In this document: in pieces, positions 23,891-32,955 of the stretch
How positions within the stretch are numbered: position 1 is the first letter of the stretch
How the letters are laid out: each line of letters starts with the position of its first letter
Assembly (NCBI RefSeq): GCF_030398385.1
Contig: NZ_JAOAOQ010000026.1
Location: 1 to 64,000 of the forward strand
Direction of reading: 5' to 3'
DNA length: 64,000 nucleotides
From: Aquibium sp. ELW1220
Lineage (GTDB): Bacteria; Pseudomonadota; Alphaproteobacteria; Rhizobiales; Rhizobiaceae
Made by a program: the position numbers and the translations under genes
The notes under the pieces: model-generated
Database searches by the model: none
Told to the model about the DNA's origin: nothing
What the model saw: only the letters and a program-made list of their open reading frames with translations

Positions 23891-24397
23891 TCAACCCAGG
23901 CCGGTCGAGGCGGCGATGAAGTCGGCTATTGACGCAACGTCGTCCAGCGAAAAGGACGGCAGATGCCCGCCGACGATCGGATGGTCGGCGGCAATCGCCA
24001 CGACGTTTGGAATGGTCGAGGCGAGCGGGCGCGTCTCGCGGGCCTCGAGGCGGCGCACTTCGATCTTGCGGTGATCGTTCCGCTTGTAGCCCTCGACGAG
24101 GATGATGTCGCAGGGCGCGAGTCTCGCGATCACCTCGTCGAGCGTGGGTTCGGCGGCGCCGTCGAGTTCGTGCATCAGCGCCCAGCGCCGGCCCGACACG
24201 ATCGCCACTTCTGCCGCACCCGCGGCGCGGTGACGGTAGGAATCCGTGCCTTCGTGGTCGATGTCGAAATCATGATGCGCGTGCTTGACCGTGGCGACCG
24301 TCTTGCCGCGGCGGCGAAATTCGGCCACCAGCCGCTCGGTGAGCGTCGTCTTGCCGGAGTTCTTCCATCCGGTGATGCCGAAGATGCGCCGCTGCAT
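23891..24397 (-). CDS. mobB: Molybdopterin-guanine dinucleotide biosynthesis protein MobB
   Basis: A 168-aa GTP-binding accessory of molybdenum-cofactor guanylation (partner of MobA). The P-loop is FGITGWKNSGKTTLTERLV; the following TVKHAHHDFDIDHEGTDSYR and IILVEGYKRNDHRKIEVRR are characteristic MobB blocks. ATG 24397 is chosen; TTG 24403 in frame is possible. No mobA is adjacent; moaA lies 3 kb away on the same strand. Confidence 0.93.
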   Translation of the reverse strand: MQRRIFGITGWKNSGKTTLTERLVAEFRRRGKTVATVKHAHHDFDIDHEGTDSYRHRAAGAAEVAIVSGRRWALMHELDGAAEPTLDEVIARLAPCDIILVEGYKRNDHRKIEVRRLEARETRPLASTIPNVVAIAADHPIVGGHLPSFSLDDVASIADFIAASTGLG

Positions 24398-24504
24398 GGT
24401 CAAGGCTCTGGTCTCCGCTGAAGTTCCGGCGCCCGGTCCGCCTCCGGGATCCGCGTAGCACCGTGTATCGCGGCTCGGAAGCCCTGCCGGCCGGTCGACG
24501 GTGC

Positions 24505-25752
24505 TCAGCCAGCCGTCGGGTGGTCCGAATCGCCGAGCGGTCCTGCGACCCTGTCGACATGCATGCCGTAGAGCGTTGCGCAGATCGCCAGGACCGACGA
24601 TGCGATCATGACGGCGAAGAGCGGGTAGGGACCGCTCTCCAGCGAGAGCATCGAGCCGGCAAGGATCGACAGCACGGCACCGCCGCCCATCTGGATGGCG
24701 CCGCCGAGGCCCGATGCCGAGCCGGCGAGCTTGGGGCGCACGCTGACGATGCCGGCATAGGCGGTCGGCAGCGACATGCCGTTGCCGATGCCGACCAGAC
24801 CGGTCGGCAGAAAGAGGCTGACGGGATGGTCGAAGCCGAGCGCGAACAAGGCGACGCCGAGGATGCCGCCGATGGTGGCGGCGACGTTGCCGGTGATCAT
24901 CAGCTTGTTTCGGCCGACGCGCGTCGAAAAGCGCCCCGTCAGGAAGTTTCCGGCCATGTAGCCGATCGACACGAGCACGAAATAGAAGCCGTAGGCCGAC
25001 GGCCCGATGCCAAGCATCTCGCTCGCCACGTAGGGACCGCCGCCGAGGAAGGCGAAAAAGGCGCCCGCGGTGAAGGCCGCGGTGAGCGTGTAGGACCAGA
25101 AGCGGCGCGAGGCGATCAGTTCGGGATAGACCCTGAACTGTGCGCCGAGGCTTCGGGTGGGCGTCTTGTTGGTCTCGTTGAGGTCGAACCAGACGACGAG
25201 GATCGCCACCACGCCGTAGACGAGGGTCAGGACGAAGGTGGCCCGCCAGCCGTAATACTCGTCGAGGATGCCGCCGAAGGCCGGTGCGACCATCGGCACG
25301 AGTGCCATGCCCATGGTGATGTAGCCGATGCGGCTGGCCGCTTCGTCGCTGTCGACCGTATCGCGCACCACTGCCCGCGAGATGACCATGCCGCCGGCCG
25401 CGAAGGCCTGGAAGAAGCGCAGGACCAGGAGCATCTCGATGGTCTGGACGAAGACGGCAAGCAGGCTGCTGACCACGAAGATGGCGAGGCAGCCGAGCAG
25501 CACGGGCCGTCGGCCGAGCCGGTCGGATGCCGGACCGATGACGAGCTGCAGGCCCGCGGTGGCGAAGAGGTAGATCGAGACCATCAGCTGCACCACCGCG
25601 TAGTCGGTGTTCAGGTCGCGGGCGATCGACGGCAGCGACGGCAGGAAGACGTTCATGGCGAGCGCGCTCGACGCGGTCGCGATGACCAGCGTCAGGATGT
25701 GCGGCGAGCGCGGACGCGCCGAAGCGCCTGCGGCGTTCTGGGGCGTCGTCAT
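24505..25752 (-). CDS. Bcr/CflA-family drug efflux MFS transporter
   Basis: A 415-aa, 12-TM major facilitator of the Bcr/CflA subfamily (drug:H+ antiporter 1). Signatures: MNVFLPSLPSIARDLNTDYA in TM1, LQLVIGPASDRLGRRPVLLG in the loop 2-3 motif A, and AGGMVISRAVVRDTVDSDEA in TM4 to loop. The substrate is unpredictable (bicyclomycin, chloramphenicol or sulfonamide export is known for the family). It follows the DMT transporter gene by ten bases and is probably co-transcribed with it. Confidence 0.92.
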   Translation of the reverse strand: MTTPQNAAGASARPRSPHILTLVIATASSALAMNVFLPSLPSIARDLNTDYAVVQLMVSIYLFATAGLQLVIGPASDRLGRRPVLLGCLAIFVVSSLLAVFVQTIEMLLVLRFFQAFAAGGMVISRAVVRDTVDSDEAASRIGYITMGMALVPMVAPAFGGILDEYYGWRATFVLTLVYGVVAILVVWFDLNETNKTPTRSLGAQFRVYPELIASRRFWSYTLTAAFTAGAFFAFLGGGPYVASEMLGIGPSAYGFYFVLVSIGYMAGNFLTGRFSTRVGRNKLMITGNVAATIGGILGVALFALGFDHPVSLFLPTGLVGIGNGMSLPTAYAGIVSVRPKLAGSASGLGGAIQMGGGAVLSILAGSMLSLESGPYPLFAVMIASSVLAICATLYGMHVDRVAGPLGDSDHPTAG

Positions 25753-25762
25753 CGTGTCGTTC

Positions 25763-26683
25763 TCACAATCCGTCCGGCGCCATGCCGGGCGCGGTGCTGC
25801 TGGTGACCGGCCGCGTGCGGCCGACGATCTGTTCCCGGTAGAGCGTATATAGCCCGGAGGCGATGACCACGAAGGCGCCGATCGTCATCGCCGTGTCCGG
25901 CACGTTGCCGAAGACGAGATAGCCGAGCAGGATCGCCCACAGGAGCGCGGTGTAGCGAAACGGCGCGATGTAGGAGATGTCGCCGATCCGCATCGCCATG
26001 ATGATGAACTGGTAGCCGATGACGACCAGCGCTGCGGCCCCGAGGAGCAGCAGCGCGTCGTTCGCTCCCACCGGATGCCAGCCGCCATAGGGGACGATGA
26101 GGGCGCCGCCCGCCACGGTGACCGCGGCCGCCGTGGCGGTGGTGATGAAGAGCGAGGGAATCTCGGCGTTGACGCGCTTGGTTGCCAGGTCGCGCACCAC
26201 GCAGAAGAAGACGCAGCCCAGAACGTAGAGCGAATAGGCGTTGAAGCCGTCGAGCCCCGGCCGGACGATGATCAGGACACCGCTGAACCCCACCCCGATG
26301 GCCAGCCAGCGCCGCCAGCCGACCGGTTCGGAAAAGAACAGCGCCGCGCCCATCGTCACGCCGAGCGGCAGCGCCTGCAGGATGGCGGAGACATTGGCGA
26401 GCGGCAGGTGGGCAAGCGCGGTCAGGAAGCAGAGTGTCGCCAGGACCTCGCCGCCGACGCGCAGGACGATCATCAGGTCGAGAGCGCCCGCCGGCAGCCT
26501 GAGTGCGCCGCGGTGCCAGGCGATGGCGCCGACCAGCATCGTGGCGAAGCCGCCGCGGATGAACATGATCTGCGCCATGGTCAGCGATTCGCCGACGAAC
26601 TTCGAGATGGCGTCGTTCATGGTGAAGCCGGCCATCGAAATGGCCATGAACAGCGCACCACGGAGATTGGGAGAGATGGCCAA
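25763..26683 (-). CDS. EamA/DMT-family transporter
   Basis: A 306-aa, ten-TM drug/metabolite transporter with two EamA repeats (GALFMAISMAGFTMNDAISK at the first; NAYSLYVLGCVFFCVVRDLA at the second). The family exports amino acids, purines or other metabolites. The start TTG 26683 lacks a strong Shine-Dalgarno; ATG 26671-26647 region starts would shorten TM1. It is upstream of the Bcr/CflA gene in a probable operon. Confidence 0.88.
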   Translation of the reverse strand: MAISPNLRGALFMAISMAGFTMNDAISKFVGESLTMAQIMFIRGGFATMLVGAIAWHRGALRLPAGALDLMIVLRVGGEVLATLCFLTALAHLPLANVSAILQALPLGVTMGAALFFSEPVGWRRWLAIGVGFSGVLIIVRPGLDGFNAYSLYVLGCVFFCVVRDLATKRVNAEIPSLFITTATAAAVTVAGGALIVPYGGWHPVGANDALLLLGAAALVVIGYQFIIMAMRIGDISYIAPFRYTALLWAILLGYLVFGNVPDTAMTIGAFVVIASGLYTLYREQIVGRTRPVTSSTAPGMAPDGL

Positions 26684-26774
26684 GACGGATCCGATTCTTT
26701 TTCCACCGGATGTAGCACCGAAACCTGGAGAGGCAACCTGAAACGACTGGGCCAGTCGGCGCGTCGAATGCCGT

Positions 26775-27242
26775 CTATGGGCCGTCGAGCGAACGGCCGA
26801 TCGGACCGGTCAGGGGGTCGTAACGCTCGCGCAGCGCCGTCGGATAGCGCAGCAGCATGGAATGGATGACGTCGTCGGCGCCGAACTCGAAGCGATAGTA
26901 GAAGATGTCGCCGTCCTCGTAGCCAGACAGGACCACCCAACGATCGGCGACCCGGCGGTATGTCACCTCGAAGCGACCATTGCCCTGGCTCGCCTGGTCC
27001 GCGAAGGCGCGCGGCGACAGCATCAGGGCGTTGTAGGACGCATAGGCGGAGAGGCTGGCGCCGTCCGCCGACAGCCAGGTCATGCCGTCGCCATTGGCCG
27101 GCGGCTCCATCGGCTGCGAGAACACCTCGGCCGGAAAGGTGAGGGTCGTCCCGAAGCGATCATTGCGGTAGGTCAGCGGGTCGGCCAGCACGTACGACGA
27201 GGCGAGCGCGACGGTCAGCGCGACGAGGACCGGGCGGAGCAT
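26775..27242 (-). CDS. Secreted hypothetical protein downstream of moaA
   Basis: A 155-aa protein with a signal peptide (LRPVLVALTVALASSYVLAD) and a small mixed alpha/beta domain (LTYRNDRFGTTLTFPAEVF, GSLSAYASYNAL-like segment, RYPTALRERYDPLTGPIGRS). The ending PLTGPIGRSLDG recalls other short periplasmic proteins of rhizobia but no named family is assigned. ATG 27242 follows GAGGAT and lies 11 bp after the moaA stop, so it is likely co-transcribed with moaA. Confidence 0.75.
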   Translation of the reverse strand: MLRPVLVALTVALASSYVLADPLTYRNDRFGTTLTFPAEVFSQPMEPPANGDGMTWLSADGASLSAYASYNALMLSPRAFADQASQGNGRFEVTYRRVADRWVVLSGYEDGDIFYYRFEFGADDVIHSMLLRYPTALRERYDPLTGPIGRSLDGP

Positions 27243-27253
27243 CCTGCCGATCC

Positions 27254-28279
27254 TCACCCGCCCGTCACGCTCATGTGGCGCGAGACGGAGGGACGGTTGG
27301 TGCGGCGGTCTATGACGAAGTCGTGGCCCTTCGGCTTGCGCCCGATCGCCTCGTCGATGGCCTGTGACAGCAGTTCGTTGCCTTCGGAGGCGCGCAGCGG
27401 CGCACGCAGGTCGGCTGCGTCTTCCTGGCCGAGGCACATGTAGAGCGTGCCGGTGCAGGTGAGCCGCACACGATTGCAGCTTTCGCAGAAATTATGCGTC
27501 ATCGGCGTGATGAAGCCGAGCCGCCCGCCTGTTTCGGCCACCTCGACGTACCGGGCGGGTCCGCCGGTGCGGTAGGAAATCTCGGTCAGCGTGAACTGGC
27601 GCTCCAGCTGCGACCGCAGCAGCGACAGCGGCATGTACTGGTCGGTCCGGTCGGCGTCGATCTCGCCCATCGGCATGGTCTCGATGACCGTGAGGTCCAT
27701 GCCGCGCCCGTTGGCCCAGCGCAGCAGGTCCGGAATCTCCTGGTCGTTGAAGCCCTTCAGCGCCACGGCGTTGATCTTGACGGCGATTCCGGCCGTCTGC
27801 GCGGCGTCCAGACCTTCCATGACGCGCGAAAGCTCCCCCCAGCGCGTGATCGTCTTGAACTTGTCCGCATCGAGCGTGTCGAGCGAGACGTTGATGCGTC
27901 GCACGCCGCAGGCGGCGAGCTCGGCGGCGAAGCGCGACAGCTGCGAGCCGTTGGTGGTGAGCGTCAGTTCCTTCAGCGCGCCGCTGTCGAGATGGCGCGA
28001 GAGCTGGCGCACCAGATGCATCACGTTCTTGCGAACCAGCGGCTCGCCGCCGGTCAGCCGCAGCTTGCGCACGCCCTTCTCGACGAAGGCGGTACAAAGC
28101 CGGTCCAGTTCCTCCAGCGACAGGAGGTCCTTCTTCGGCAGGAAGGTCATGTCCTCCGCCATGCAGTAGGTGCAGCGGAAGTCGCATCGGTCGGTGACGG
28201 ACACGCGCAGATACTCGATGGCCCGACCGAACGGGTCGATCATCTGCATCCCGTTCGGCATCGGCTCGGAGAAGGTCAT
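27254..28279 (-). CDS. moaA: GTP 3',8-cyclase MoaA
   Basis: A radical-SAM enzyme making 3',8-cyclo-GTP, the first step of molybdenum-cofactor synthesis. The N-terminal cluster motif is [12 protein letters not shown] (C-x3-C-x2-C); the SAM-binding [13 protein letters not shown] follows, and the C-terminal second cluster region is [14 protein letters not shown] with a downstream Cys in [14 protein letters not shown]. The C-terminus ends in GG, which is required for activity in the family. ATG 28279 with GGAAGAG upstream is preferred over an upstream in-frame start at 28300. 341 aa. Confidence 0.96.
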   Translation of the reverse strand: MTFSEPMPNGMQMIDPFGRAIEYLRVSVTDRCDFRCTYCMAEDMTFLPKKDLLSLEELDRLCTAFVEKGVRKLRLTGGEPLVRKNVMHLVRQLSRHLDSGALKELTLTTNGSQLSRFAAELAACGVRRINVSLDTLDADKFKTITRWGELSRVMEGLDAAQTAGIAVKINAVALKGFNDQEIPDLLRWANGRGMDLTVIETMPMGEIDADRTDQYMPLSLLRSQLERQFTLTEISYRTGGPARYVEVAETGGRLGFITPMTHNFCESCNRVRLTCTGTLYMCLGQEDAADLRAPLRASEGNELLSQAIDEAIGRKPKGHDFVIDRRTNRPSVSRHMSVTGG

Positions 28280-28446
28280 CGTGCTCTTCCTTTTGCGCAC
28301 CGTCTGGCCGCGGTGCTTGCCGGTCGAATGTCGTGCCCGGCACCGGCATCGTCAAGGCGACGGAGCGAAACTAGCACCATCGCTATAGTCGGAGCAACAT
28401 ATCGCGGCTAGAATGAACGGCTTCGCATCCGACGCAGGACTCTGCC

Positions 28447-28800
28447 ATGAACGCCCCCACCGAACTGCGCGTGTCGAAAGACCGCCGACTGCTCACGGTC
28501 ACCTTCGCCGGTCGCGACCCCATTGCGCTCGACGCCGAATATCTGCGGGTCACGTCGCCCTCGGCCGAAGTGCAGGGCCATTCGCCGGAACAGCGCGTGA
28601 CGGTGCCGGGCAAGCGGGACGTGACGATCCTGAAGATGGAGCCGGTCGGCAACTACGCGGTCCGCATCACCTTCGACGACCGGCACGACACCGGCATCTT
28701 CACCTGGTCCTACCTGCGCCAGCTGGGCGACGAGCGCGAGACGCGCTGGGGCGCCTACCTCGACGAGCTCGCCACCAAAGGGCTGAGCCGGGACCGGTGA
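28447..28800 (+). CDS. DUF971 domain protein
   Basis: A 117-aa protein of the DUF971/GBBH-like N-terminal domain: LTVTFAGRDPIALDAEYLRV, ILKMEPVGNYAVRITFDDRH, DTGIFTWSYLRQLG. In gamma-butyrobetaine hydroxylases this domain binds zinc, but stand-alone versions (often near apbC/mrp or moaA) are thought to relate to iron-sulfur or cofactor metabolism. It is divergent from moaA with a 146-bp shared promoter region. ATG 28447. Confidence 0.9.
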   Translation: MNAPTELRVSKDRRLLTVTFAGRDPIALDAEYLRVTSPSAEVQGHSPEQRVTVPGKRDVTILKMEPVGNYAVRITFDDRHDTGIFTWSYLRQLGDERETRWGAYLDELATKGLSRDR

Positions 28801-28944
28801 CGACCGGACGCGCGGCCGGACGCGCCGGTCCGCGGCACCGCCCGAACTGCCCTGCAGTCTAGGCGAGAATCGCGGCTGTCGCTCTTTCCCGAAGCCAAGC
28901 TTTCATGGTATTGTGCGCCGCACAAACGATGCAGGATCTGGCCG

Positions 28945-29904
28945 ATGCGCAAGCAGATCGTTCGTTCACTCGAGAAGAAGCCCGACGGCACACCTTCCGA
29001 CATCGCGCAGAGGATGGTCTCGGAAGGCGCGCGGCTGCGCAATGCCGCGCTCGACTGGCTCTTCTACGACGTCGGCGCGCTGACGCCCGAGGAACGCGGC
29101 GTTCTTCTGGCCGAGGACAATGCCGAGGGGGCGATCCTCGTGGTCCATCCGCGCGGCGCGCGGGGCGCGGTCAGCCTGCAGAAGTTCGACACCTACGAAG
29201 ACCTGTGCAGCGCACCCGGACGGAAGCTGAATGCTTTCGTCGTCTCGGGCGTCGGCAGTTCCGACGTCGGCGCCGCGGCGCTCGCCCGCAACGTCGCCGA
29301 CCACACCGGCCAGCCCGTCGGCGCGGTGGTCGCCGGGTACGGCATGGCCGATCTCCTCTCGGAGGCGATGGGCGGCTGGTTCTTCTTCGGCGCCGTCAAC
29401 GCCACACTGAACCGCCTGCATCGAGGCGCGGCGGCCCGGCCGGAGCGGGCGGAGGCGGTCGCCGCGACGCTGTCGGCCATGCGCGGCGGCACGCTGTCGC
29501 CGGAGGAACTGGCGACGGCATCGCAGGTCGCGGCCGGGTTCAGCCCCGACACCATGACGGTCCTGCGGCTTCTGACGGAGCCGGAACGGCGCGTCGACCT
29601 GCTCGTCGGTCACAGCAAGGGCTGCCTCAGCATCGCCTTCGCGCTGGAGGCGCTGGCGTGGCTGAAGGATGCCGACGCGATCGGGAAAGCCTGGGCGGCG
29701 CGTGTGCTGACGCTGGGCGCCGTGGTGGAGTTTCCCGACGGCTACGACAACGTCGTGCAGGTCATCGGCTCGCTCGATGGTTTCGGTGGGCTCAATTCCC
29801 GGCCGTTCAAGCGCGCCGACTTCGTTCCCGGCGCCTGGCATCACCTCAATGCGCGGCTGCCGTTCCACCTGGACGTGTCCAGCGTGCTTGCGCGTCACCT
29901 CTGA
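28945..29904 (+). CDS. Uncharacterised alpha/beta-hydrolase-like protein
   Basis: A 319-aa protein not assigned to a named family. The nucleophile-elbow-like VDLLVGHSKGCLSIAFALEA near residue 225 (G-H-S-K-G fits GxSxG) suggests a lipase-like alpha/beta fold; the preceding FVVSGVGSSDVGAAALARNV could hold the oxyanion strand, and a late His occurs in AWHHLNARLPFHLD. No signal peptide is seen, so it is probably cytosolic. Monocistronic between DUF971 and the flavin-oxidase-like gene. Acyl-ester hydrolysis is inference from the elbow motif alone. Confidence 0.7.
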   Translation: MRKQIVRSLEKKPDGTPSDIAQRMVSEGARLRNAALDWLFYDVGALTPEERGVLLAEDNAEGAILVVHPRGARGAVSLQKFDTYEDLCSAPGRKLNAFVVSGVGSSDVGAAALARNVADHTGQPVGAVVAGYGMADLLSEAMGGWFFFGAVNATLNRLHRGAAARPERAEAVAATLSAMRGGTLSPEELATASQVAAGFSPDTMTVLRLLTEPERRVDLLVGHSKGCLSIAFALEALAWLKDADAIGKAWAARVLTLGAVVEFPDGYDNVVQVIGSLDGFGGLNSRPFKRADFVPGAWHHLNARLPFHLDVSSVLARHL

Positions 29905-29941
29905 TCCGGCATAGTGCGCGCGCAACCGGATCGCACCGCTC

Positions 29942-30553
29942 ATGACCACCCTCACCAGCGTCGCCGAACTCGAGGCGCTCTACGGCCTTCCGGGCGAGAC
30001 GTCGCTCGTCAAGGAACTCGACCACCTGATTCCCGAATATGCGGCGCTGATCGCCGCGTCGCCCTTCGTGGCGCTCGCGACCGCAGGGCCGGAGGGGCTC
30101 GACTGCTCGCCGCGCGGCGACGTGCCGGGGTTCGTGCGGGTGCGTGACGAGCGCACGCTGCTGATGCCGGACCGGCGGGGCAACAACCGTGCCGATTCGC
30201 TGAAGAACGTGCTGCGCGACGACCGCGTCGGCCTGCTGTTCCTGATCCCCGGCTCCGGCACGACGCTGCGGGTCAATGGCCGCGCGACCATCTCGATCGA
30301 CGCCGACCTCTGCGCCTCCTTCGCCATGGAGGGCAAGCCGGCGCGCTCGGTGCTGGTGATCGCGGTCGAGGCGGTCTATTTCCAGTGCGCCCGCGCGATC
30401 GTCCGCTCCGAACTGTGGAACCCTGACCGTCAGGTCGACCCGAAGAGCCTGCCGACGCCGGGAAAGATCCTCGAGACGACGAGCCGGCGCGGCATCGACG
30501 GCGATGCCTACGACGCCGAATGGCCGTCGCGGGCGAAGGCGACGATGTGGTGA
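29942..30553 (+). CDS. Pyridoxamine-5'-phosphate-oxidase-like FMN-binding protein
   Basis: A 203-aa split-barrel flavoprotein: [60 protein letters not shown]. The conserved DRRGNNR block is typical of the PNPOx-like subfamily found with TIGR04025/MSMEG_1061. Such proteins bind FMN or F420 and reduce small molecules; true PNP oxidase activity is unlikely. ATG 29942; the YnfA-like gene follows after 25 bp. Confidence 0.88.
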   Translation: MTTLTSVAELEALYGLPGETSLVKELDHLIPEYAALIAASPFVALATAGPEGLDCSPRGDVPGFVRVRDERTLLMPDRRGNNRADSLKNVLRDDRVGLLFLIPGSGTTLRVNGRATISIDADLCASFAMEGKPARSVLVIAVEAVYFQCARAIVRSELWNPDRQVDPKSLPTPGKILETTSRRGIDGDAYDAEWPSRAKATMW

Positions 30554-30578
30554 GGCGGTCAGCCGCTCCCGCCGCGGC

Positions 30579-30899
30579 ATGAGGACACTGGCCCTCTATG
30601 CCGGTGCTGCCGCAGCCGAGATCGTCGGCTGCTACGCCTTCTGGATGTGGATGCGGCTCGACCGGTCGGCGCTGTGGCTCGTGCCGGGCATGGCGTCGCT
30701 GGCGCTCTTCGCCCTGCTTCTGTCCCTCGTCGACGCGCCGGCCGCTGGCCGCCTGTTCGCCGCCTATGGCGGCGTCTACATCGCGGCGTCGCTCGCCTGG
30801 CTGCGTTTGGTGGAGGGGTTCGCGCCGGACCGCTGGGACCTCGTCGGGGCGGCGGTGTGCCTGGCGGGTGCTGCCATCATCATCGCTGCTCCGCGATGA
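30579..30899 (+). CDS. YnfA/UPF0060-family membrane protein
   Basis: A 106-aa, four-TM protein: [20 protein letters not shown], then [13 protein letters not shown]-like loop, [20 protein letters not shown] and [20 protein letters not shown]. The [15 protein letters not shown] segment is the family hallmark. Function unknown; distant similarity to small multidrug-resistance proteins has been noted for the family. ATG 30579 in a short operon with the flavoprotein. Confidence 0.9.
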   Translation: MRTLALYAGAAAAEIVGCYAFWMWMRLDRSALWLVPGMASLALFALLLSLVDAPAAGRLFAAYGGVYIAASLAWLRLVEGFAPDRWDLVGAAVCLAGAAIIIAAPR

Positions 30900-31026
30900 C
30901 GATGCGGCCCGACAAGGAGTGCCACTTGCGGGCACGGCTCAGCCAACGTCATGATGTGGCTCAACCGAATTGAACTGACAGGGCAGGGAGCCTGACCTAT
31001 AGACCGGCCGTCCCGAGGAGGTCCGG

Positions 31027-31782
31027 TTGTCCGTCGTCCCATCCGCACGCAGAGCTTTCGCTTCCGAATTCTGGCGCGGCGCGCGCAGGGGCATCCCGAT
31101 CATCGTCGCATCCGCGCCCTTCGGCGTGCTGTTCGGCGCGCTGGCGGTGCAGAACGGCTTCACCGTCGGCGAAGCCGTGATGATGAGCGCGACCGTGTTC
31201 GCCGGCGCCAGCCAGATGGTTGGGATCGAGCTGTTCGGCAAGGCGATCCCGGCCTGGATGATCGTGCTGTCGGTCTTCGCCGTGAACTTCCGCCACGTGC
31301 TCTATTCGGCCTCCTTCGGCCGCCGCACCAGCCACTGGACGGGCTGGCAGCGCGCGCTCGGCTTCTTCTTCCTCGCCGATCCGCAATATGCCGAGACCGA
31401 ACGCAAGGCCGAGGCCGGCGAGACGATCGGCTTTGCCTGGTATCTGGGCATCGGCCTGCCGATGTACCTGTTCTGGGTCGTCGATGCGTGGCTCGGCGCG
31501 CTGTTCGGACGGCTGATCCCCGACACCCATGCGCTCGGGCTCGATTTCCTGCTGCCGATCTATTTCGTCGGGCTGCTGATGGGCTTCCGCAAGCGGCCGC
31601 TCTGGCTTCCGGTGGTGATCGCCAGCGGCGCTGCCGCCATGGTCGCCCATGCCTTCGTCGGTTCTCCCTGGCATGTCTCGATCGGCGCGCTCGCCGGCGT
31701 CGTGCTGGCGGCCGCCATGCCGGTTGGCGACGAAGCGCGGAAGACCTACGCCGAAAGTGGCGACAGGGCGGGAGGCCGCTGA
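31027..31782 (+). CDS. azlC: AzlC-family branched-chain amino-acid exporter, large subunit
   Basis: A 251-aa membrane protein of the AzlC/BrnF family that, with AzlD, exports branched-chain amino acids or analogues. Family blocks: IVASAPFGVLFGALAVQNGF, MMSATVFAGASQMVGIELFG, FAVNFRHVLYSASFGRR. TTG 31027 has GAGGAGG five bases upstream, a strong Shine-Dalgarno. The stop codon overlaps the azlD start by one base. Confidence 0.92.
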   Translation: MSVVPSARRAFASEFWRGARRGIPIIVASAPFGVLFGALAVQNGFTVGEAVMMSATVFAGASQMVGIELFGKAIPAWMIVLSVFAVNFRHVLYSASFGRRTSHWTGWQRALGFFFLADPQYAETERKAEAGETIGFAWYLGIGLPMYLFWVVDAWLGALFGRLIPDTHALGLDFLLPIYFVGLLMGFRKRPLWLPVVIASGAAAMVAHAFVGSPWHVSIGALAGVVLAAAMPVGDEARKTYAESGDRAGGR

Positions 31783-32078
31783 TGAGCGAGATCGGCTGGA
31801 TCGTGCTCGCCGCTGCGGCGATGACCTATCTGACGCGAGCAGGTGGGCACCTCGTCCTGTCGCGGTTCCGGCGGATCCATCCGCGCGTCGAGGCCGGGCT
31901 GAACGCGGTTCCGGCCGCCGTCTTCACCACGCTGGTCGCTCCGGCCGCCATGAACGCTACTCCGGCCGAAGCGCTGGCGCTCGTCGTCGCAGCCCTGCTC
32001 GGCTTGCGGGGCGGCATGTTTCCGGTGTTTCTGGGCGGCGGACTGGTGCTGATCGCCGGCCGCTACCTGCTCGGCTGA
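31782..32078 (+). CDS. azlD: AzlD-family branched-chain amino-acid exporter, small subunit
   Basis: A 98-aa protein with three or four TM helices (GWIVLAAAAMTYLTRAGGHL; LNAVPAAVFTTLVAPAAMN; ALLGLRGGMFPVFLGGGLVL). The TYLTR motif in TM1 is typical of AzlD. It overlaps azlC by one base (TGATG), indicating obligate co-translation of the two-subunit exporter. Confidence 0.92.
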   Translation: MSEIGWIVLAAAAMTYLTRAGGHLVLSRFRRIHPRVEAGLNAVPAAVFTTLVAPAAMNATPAEALALVVAALLGLRGGMFPVFLGGGLVLIAGRYLLG

Positions 32079-32088
32079 CGGCTGTCCG

Positions 32089-32955
32089 TCAGCCGCCGGC
32101 CCGGGCGAGCAGCCGTTCGGCGCGTCTGAGATGCGGCCGGTCGTACATGCGGCCATCGATCCCCACCACGCCGACGTCGCCGGCACCGGCGAAGGCCGCC
32201 GTGATCGCGCGGGCCTCGGCGACGGCCTCCGGCGAGGGCGTGAAGGCCTCGTTGATGACCGGCACCTGCGCCGGATGGATCGCCATCTTGCCGGTGAAGC
32301 CGTCGCGCTCGGCCTCCAGGCATTCGCGCCGCAGCGCTTCCATGTCGCGAAAATCGACGAAGACCGTGTCGATCGCCGCCGTCTGCGCCTTCGCCGCGGC
32401 AAGGACGGTCATGGCCCGGGCGAGACGGAAAACGTCGGTGTAGCGGCCGGTCTCGTCGCGGGCAGACCGCGCGGCGATATCCGCCGACAGGTCTTCCGCG
32501 CCCCAGGTGACGCCGGCAAGCCGGGGCAGGGTGGACGAATAGCTGCCGGCCGCCAGAAGGCCCGCGGCGGTCTCGGTGATGATCGGCAGGATGTGGATGG
32601 CGCCGTCCGCGAGCCCGGCCTCGGCCTCGTGCACCCGCAGCTTCGCCGACAGGCGCTCGACGTCGGCGCCGCCGGCCGCCTTGGGGAGCATGATGCCGTG
32701 CGGCGCCGCCTTCGCGACGGCGGCGAGATCCTCGTCGGTGAGGCCGGTCGAGAAGTCGTTGACGCGGACGTAGAGCAGGGGGCCTGCTTCGCCTGAGCGG
32801 TCCGCCAGGAACGCCGCGGCCATCGCGCGTGCTGCCGCCTTGCGCGCCGGCGCCACGGAATCTTCGAGGTCGACGATCAGCACGTCGGCACCGGATGCCA
32901 GGCCTTTTTCAAGCTTGCGCTCCGACTCGCCCGGCACGAACAGCAGCGAGCGCAT
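32089..32955 (-). CDS. CoA-ester lyase (HpcH/HpaI aldolase, CitE-like)
   Basis: A 288-aa TIM-barrel lyase that cleaves 3-hydroxyacyl-CoA dicarboxylates (malyl-, citramalyl- or beta-methylmalyl-CoA). Motifs: LLFVPGESERKLEKGLASGA, VLIVDLEDSVAPARKAAAR, LYVRVNDFSTG, PKAAGGADVE and GVTWGAEDLSADIAA with the Mg-binding acidic residues; GKMAIHPAQVPVINEAF is diagnostic of CitE-like enzymes. ATG 32955 overlaps the stop of the MaoC gene, so hydratase and lyase act in sequence in one operon. Confidence 0.92.
   Translation of the reverse strand: MRSLLFVPGESERKLEKGLASGADVLIVDLEDSVAPARKAAARAMAAAFLADRSGEAGPLLYVRVNDFSTGLTDEDLAAVAKAAPHGIMLPKAAGGADVERLSAKLRVHEAEAGLADGAIHILPIITETAAGLLAAGSYSSTLPRLAGVTWGAEDLSADIAARSARDETGRYTDVFRLARAMTVLAAAKAQTAAIDTVFVDFRDMEALRRECLEAERDGFTGKMAIHPAQVPVINEAFTPSPEAVAEARAITAAFAGAGDVGVVGIDGRMYDRPHLRRAERLLARAGG

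Noticed and set aside
24463-25806. 447-codon plus-strand frame opposite the MFS gene
   Set aside because: It is His/Asp/Arg-rich shadow sequence without motifs; the minus strand encodes an obvious Bcr/CflA transporter.
28280-28446. Molybdenum-cofactor riboswitch before moaA
   Set aside because: The divergent gap is short and shows no conserved paired structure of that class.
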